NCBI RefSeq assembly: GCF_018131075.1
Contig: NZ_JAFCLS010000059.1
Coordinates: forward strand, 1 to 42,850
Source: Bradyrhizobium sp. JYMT SZCCT0428
GTDB lineage: Bacteria; Pseudomonadota; Alphaproteobacteria; Rhizobiales; Xanthobacteraceae
Direction of reading: 5' to 3'
DNA: 42,850 nt
Shown: positions 39,095 through 42,850 of the stretch, in pieces
Numbering within the stretch: the first letter of the stretch is position 1
How the letters are laid out: every line of letters starts with the position of its first letter
Notes under the pieces: generated by a model
The model's input: only the letters and a program-made list of their open reading frames with translations
The model's database searches: none
Told to the model about the DNA's origin: nothing
Translations under genes and position numbers: made by a program

Positions 39095-41974
39095 ATGATC
39101 GAGAAAAACTACCAGCCCGCCGATATCGAAAGCCGCATGTCGGCCATCTGGGAGGAGAGCGGCGCGTTCAAAGCCGGCCGCCCCGAGCGGCGCGACGCCG
39201 AGCCCTTCACCATCGTGATCCCGCCGCCGAACGTCACCGGCTCGCTGCACATGGGCCACGCGCTCAACAACACCTTGCAGGACGTCCTTTGCCGCTTCGA
39301 GCGGATGCGCGGCCGCGACGTGCTGTGGCAACCGGGCACCGATCATGCCGGCATCGCGACCCAGATGGTGGTCGAGCGGCAATTGATGGAACGGCAGGAG
39401 CCGGGCCGCCGCGAACTGGGGCGCGCGAAATTCCTCGAACGCGTCTGGCTGTGGAAGGCGGAAAGCGGCGGCGTCATCGTCAACCAGCTGAAGCGGCTCG
39501 GCGCCTCCTGCGACTGGTCGCGCGAACGCTTCACCATGGACGAGGGCCTGTCGCGCGCGGTCGCAAAAGTGTTCGTCGAACTGCACCGCGAAGGCCTGAT
39601 CTACAAAGACAAGCGCCTGGTGAACTGGGATACGAAATTGCTGACGGCAATCTCGGATCTCGAAGTGCAGCAGGTCGAGGTCAAGGGCAGCCTGTGGTAC
39701 CTGCGCTATCCGATCGAGGGCAAGACCTTCAGCCCCGACGATCCCACCACCTTCATCGTGGTCGCGACCACGCGGCCCGAGACCATGCTGGGCGACACGG
39801 CGGTCGCCGTGCATCCGGACAACGAACGGCGCGGACACCTGATCGGCCAGCACGTCATCCTGCCGCTGGTCGGCCGCCGTATCCCGATCGTCGGCGACGA
39901 CTACGCCGATCCCGAGAAGGGCTCGGGCGCGGTCAAGATCACGCCGGCGCACGATTTTAATGACTTCGAGGTCGGCAAGCGGCACGGCTTGCCGCGGGTC
40001 AGCGTGCTGGATCAGGAGGGATGCCTCGCGCTGGTCGAGAACGAAGATTATCTGCGCGACCTGCCGGAAGGCGCGTCGCAGTTCGCGGAGGAATTCCACA
40101 ACGTCGAGCGCTTCGCCGCCCGCAAGCGGATCGTCACGCGCCTGGAGGAATTTGGGTTCCTCGAGAAGATCGAGCCCAACACCCACATGGTGCCGCATGG
40201 CGATCGTTCCGGCACCGTGCTCGAGCCCTATCTGACCGACCAATGGTATGTCGATGCCAAGACGATGGCGCAGCCCGCGATCGCGGCGGTGCACAGCGGC
40301 GCGACGACGTTCGTGCCGAAGAACTGGGAAAAGACCTATTTCGAATGGATGGAGAACATCCAGCCCTGGTGCATTTCCCGCCAGCTCTGGTGGGGCCACC
40401 AGATTCCGGCCTGGTACGGGCCTGACGGAAAAGTGTTTGTCGCCGAGACCGAAGAGGAGGCCGTCGGCAACGCCCTCGGCTATTACGTCGAGCAGGAAGT
40501 CATCACGCCGGAGCAGGGGCAGGCGATGGCGGAGGATCCCGCCCAGCGCGAAGGCTTCATCACGCGCGATGAAGACGTGCTCGACACATGGTTCTCCTCG
40601 GGCCTGTGGCCGTTCTCGACGCTCGGCTGGCCCGACGAGACGCCGGAGCTTGCGCGTTACTATCCGACCAACGTGCTGGTGACCGGCTGGGACATCATCT
40701 TCTTCTGGGTCGCCCGGATGATGATGATGGGCCTCCACTTCAAGAAGGAAGCGCCGTTCTCGACCGTCTACATCCACCGCCTGGTTCGCGACGAGAAGGG
40801 CGCGAAGATGTCGAAGTCGAAAGGCAACGTCATCGATCCCCTCGGCGTCATCGACGACTTTGGCGCCGACGCGCTGCGCTTTGCTCTGGCGCGCGGCGCG
40901 GCGCATAGCCATGACATCAAGTTGTCGCCGCAACTCGTTGAAACCAATCGAAATTTCGCGACCAAGCTGTGGAATTCCTGCCGCTTTGCCGAAATGAATG
41001 GCTGCGTCATGCCGGCGGGTTTTGATCCCACGTGCGCCAAGGAAACCTTAAACGAAACCCTGAACCGCTGGATCGCGCACGAAACCTCGCGCGCGACGCG
41101 TGAAGTCACCGAGGCGATCGAGGCCTATCGCTTCAACGACGCTGCCAACGCGATCTATCGCTTCGTCTGGAACGTTTATTGCGACTGGTACATCGAACTC
41201 GCAAAGCCGATGTTGCTGGGCGAGGAGGGCGCGGCGAAAACCGAGACCCGCGCGATGGTCGCCTGGGCGCGCGATGAAATCCTGAAGCTGCTGCATCCGT
41301 TCATGCCCTTCATCACCGAAGAACTCTGGGCGGTGACGGCGAAGCGTGGCGGCCTGCTGGTGCTGGCGGAATGGCCGCGCAAGGCAGGAGCGGCGACGGC
41401 GGATCAACTCGCATCGATGGCGTTGGCGGGCCCGAACGATGCGCTGATCCCGCCGATCATGGCCGCACTCGACGCCGGCGATTTCAGCGATCCCGCGGCG
41501 GAAGCCGAAATCGGCTGGGTGGTCGACCTCGTCACCGCGATCCGCTCGGTGCGCGCGGAAATGAACATTGCGCCGGCGACGCTGACGCCGCTGGTGCTGG
41601 CGGGGGCTTCCGCCGAGACCAAAGATCGCGCGCAGCGCTGGAGCGATACGGTCAAGCGCATGGCGCGGCTCGCCGAGATTTCGTTCGCCGACCGCGCGCC
41701 GGAAGGCGCGGTGCAGCTATTGGTGCGTGGCGAAGTCGTGGCACTGCCGCTCAAGGGCGTGATTGATCTGGCGGCCGAGAAAGCCCGGCTCGACAAGGAA
41801 ATCGCCAAGGCCGAAGCCGACATCAAGCGCGTCGACGCCAAGCTCGGCAACGAGAAATTCGTGGCCAACGCGCCCGAAGAGATTGTCGAGGAAGAGAAAG
41901 AGAAGCGCGAGGCGGCCGTGGCGCGAAAAGAAAAGATTCTCGAAGCGCTGGAGCGCTTGAAGAACGCGGTTTAG
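39095..41974 (+). CDS. valS: Valyl-tRNA synthetase
   Basis: 959 aa, class Ia synthetase that charges tRNA-Val. PPPNVTGSLHMGHALN (HIGH-type motif HMGH at 52-55) and KMSKSKGN (about residue 571) bracket the Rossmann fold, with the CP1 editing domain between (TTRPETMLGDTAVAVHP is the editing-site motif, and WYVDAKTMA follows). TWFSSGLWPFSTLGWP is characteristic for ValRS. The anticodon-binding helical domain runs from about 640 to 800 and a coiled coil (LDKEIAKAEADIKRVDAKL) ends the protein. Full length, intact. No extra ribosome binding site is obvious before ATG 39095 (ATCGAGAAAAACTAC start), but the family N-terminus fits. Confidence 0.97.
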   Translation: MIEKNYQPADIESRMSAIWEESGAFKAGRPERRDAEPFTIVIPPPNVTGSLHMGHALNNTLQDVLCRFERMRGRDVLWQPGTDHAGIATQMVVERQLMERQEPGRRELGRAKFLERVWLWKAESGGVIVNQLKRLGASCDWSRERFTMDEGLSRAVAKVFVELHREGLIYKDKRLVNWDTKLLTAISDLEVQQVEVKGSLWYLRYPIEGKTFSPDDPTTFIVVATTRPETMLGDTAVAVHPDNERRGHLIGQHVILPLVGRRIPIVGDDYADPEKGSGAVKITPAHDFNDFEVGKRHGLPRVSVLDQEGCLALVENEDYLRDLPEGASQFAEEFHNVERFAARKRIVTRLEEFGFLEKIEPNTHMVPHGDRSGTVLEPYLTDQWYVDAKTMAQPAIAAVHSGATTFVPKNWEKTYFEWMENIQPWCISRQLWWGHQIPAWYGPDGKVFVAETEEEAVGNALGYYVEQEVITPEQGQAMAEDPAQREGFITRDEDVLDTWFSSGLWPFSTLGWPDETPELARYYPTNVLVTGWDIIFFWVARMMMMGLHFKKEAPFSTVYIHRLVRDEKGAKMSKSKGNVIDPLGVIDDFGADALRFALARGAAHSHDIKLSPQLVETNRNFATKLWNSCRFAEMNGCVMPAGFDPTCAKETLNETLNRWIAHETSRATREVTEAIEAYRFNDAANAIYRFVWNVYCDWYIELAKPMLLGEEGAAKTETRAMVAWARDEILKLLHPFMPFITEELWAVTAKRGGLLVLAEWPRKAGAATADQLASMALAGPNDALIPPIMAALDAGDFSDPAAEAEIGWVVDLVTAIRSVRAEMNIAPATLTPLVLAGASAETKDRAQRWSDTVKRMARLAEISFADRAPEGAVQLLVRGEVVALPLKGVIDLAAEKARLDKEIAKAEADIKRVDAKLGNEKFVANAPEEIVEEEKEKREAAVARKEKILEALERLKNAV

Positions 41975-42005
41975 GGCGCGCAGCGCCTGAGGACGATTAC
42001 TCTCC

Positions 42006-42064
42006 GTCATGGCCGGGCTTGTCCCGGCCATCCACGTCTTGCTTACTGTGGCCAAGGACGTGGA
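42006..42064. repeat. REP-like double palindrome
   Basis: ATGGCCGGG (42009-42017) pairs with CCCGGCCAT (42023-42031); immediately after, TCCACGTC (42031-42038) pairs with GACGTGGA (42057-42064). This 'CGTCATGGCCGGGCTTGTCCCGGCCATCC' type is a typical alphaproteobacterial REP element. It begins about 32 bases after valS and may also terminate its transcript. Confidence 0.75.
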
Positions 42065-42095
42065 TGCCGGCACGCCGGGCGTGACGAGCTAATTC

Positions 42096-42500
42096 ATGGC
42101 GGAGCCAACTTCCATGCTGGACCACGTCTCCATCACAGTCTCCGACATCGCCGGCGCCGAGCGGTTCTACGACGCCATCATGAAAGCGCTCGGAATCGTC
42201 AAGGTCGGCCGTCGCGACGACTGGCTCGGCTACGGCGAGCGCGCACGCCCGGCGTATCCGGACCGGGTTTATCTCACGATCCGCAAAGGTCCGAAGCCGG
42301 AGGACGCATTCGGCCGCCACTGGTGCTTCAAGGCACGATGGCAAACCCAGGTCGATGCGTTCTGGGACGCCGGCATTGCCGCCGGCGGCACCGACGACGG
42401 ACCGCCGGGCCTGCGCGACTATCACGCGTCCTACTATGCGGCGTTCCTGCGCGACCCCGACGGCAACCGCATCGAGGCCGTGTGCCATCATGAGTTGTGA
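42096..42500 (+). CDS. VOC (glyoxalase/bleomycin-resistance) family protein
   Basis: 134 aa. MLDHVSITVSDIAGAERFYDAIMKALGI is the standard first beta-alpha-beta module with the metal-ligand His (LDHVSI), and FLRDPDGNRIEAVCHH the closing module with a Glu ligand. In between, WCFKARWQTQVDAFWDAGIAAGG. Such proteins include glyoxalase-like lyases, dioxygenases and drug-binding proteins; this size class is mostly unassigned. ATG 42096, monocistronic, between the REP element and a non-coding repeat. Confidence 0.85.
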   Translation: MAEPTSMLDHVSITVSDIAGAERFYDAIMKALGIVKVGRRDDWLGYGERARPAYPDRVYLTIRKGPKPEDAFGRHWCFKARWQTQVDAFWDAGIAAGGTDDGPPGLRDYHASYYAAFLRDPDGNRIEAVCHHEL

Positions 42501-42559
42501 AAAGCGAGCTACCGCCGCGACAAACTGACCCGACTGGCAAATCACTTCTGATTGTCAGA

Positions 42560-42850
42560 AGTTGTGTCAAGCCCCGAAATAAAAAATATTTCGCTTTCGC
42601 CGTCGGGCAAATCATCTCTACGAGTTTGCGTTATCCCGTCCCACTCAGAGGGGCGTCGGCCGTCGTCACGACGAGGGGCGGGTTGCGATGGACGTAACAG
42701 TTGCGATTGACGGTCGCGGCTGAAGCGTACGGCGAAAGCGTGTGGTCCTGGCGCCCGTAACGGCGTCAAGTCCTTCGGGAGCTAACGCTTCCGAGGGGCG
42801 ACGGTGGCAATAGAGGCCGTCTCACCGGGGAGAGCGCGTCATAAGCCGTA
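42560..42850. repeat. Non-coding dispersed repeat-like sequence
   Basis: No gene supported here. The piece CCGTCCCACTCAGAGGGGCGTCGGCC and the end GTGTGGTCCTGGCGCCCGTAA... GGGGAGAGCGCGTCATAAGCCGTA match what I remember as a long, frequently repeated non-coding segment in Bradyrhizobium genomes. It starts about 60 bases after the VOC gene and runs to the window end. Assignment is from memory only. Confidence 0.45.

Noticed and set aside
39062..40933. Leftward 623-codon frame opposite valS
   Set aside because: It is the complement of the well-defined ValRS frame in a GC-rich gene; composition (Arg/His/Asp-rich) is a codon-bias shadow.

Overview
The window reads as a chromosomal segment of a Bradyrhizobium-like alphaproteobacterium (Nitrobacteraceae). 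This rests on the gene order tRNA-Asn, isoaspartyl methyltransferase-like, tolC, popZ, valS, on REP-like intergenic palindromes, on intergenic AGCGGAC/GTCCGCT motifs of a kind I recall from that group, and on several small proteins resembling ones I know only from Bradyrhizobium. The taxonomic call is from memory of families; no search was run.

Right part (34.8-42.85 kb) is core genome: tRNA-Asn, a 59-aa protein, a methyltransferase with an apparent internal deletion, a TolC outer-membrane channel, the polar organiser PopZ, valyl-tRNA synthetase and a VOC protein, separated by REP-like palindromes.

Middle part (15.15-34.8 kb) looks like a genomic island in the 3' end of tRNA-Asn. The last ~20 bases of the tRNA recur in direct orientation at 15148-15170. 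No integrase gene is visible, so it is probably fixed. It carries two phage-like small genes, an FAD amino-acid-oxidase-type enzyme, an Arg/Asp-rich exported protein, a SnoaL-like protein, a divergent LysR/GFA pair, a nitronate monooxygenase and three very large genes: a RoxA-like di-haem cytochrome c, a two-cyclase-domain/AAA ATPase/TPR signalling protein, and, divergent from the last, a 1919-aa fusion of GMC oxidoreductase, alpha/beta hydrolase (Cys in the nucleophile position) and PhoD-like metallophosphatase. I consider this three-gene block the best candidate for an undescribed system, perhaps oxidising and cleaving a lipid or isoprenoid substrate.

Left part (1-15.1 kb) is accessory DNA, possibly an older island in tandem with the first. 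It holds a tRNA-Cys-like remnant, a Beta-family/sce7726 pair, three related RTX proteins and a cluster of small regulatory genes (two PilZ, a Myb/SANT-like, an RNA-polymerase alpha-CTD-like, a cold-shock protein). The largest RTX protein contains a domain with the E-T-D catalytic pattern of pesticin-type muramidases, suggesting a secreted peptidoglycan-degrading RTX protein. At least seven genes or remnants here appear to carry one-base frameshifts, while the RTX genes are open. This is either real decay or a base-quality problem of the assembly. No type I secretion genes lie in the window.
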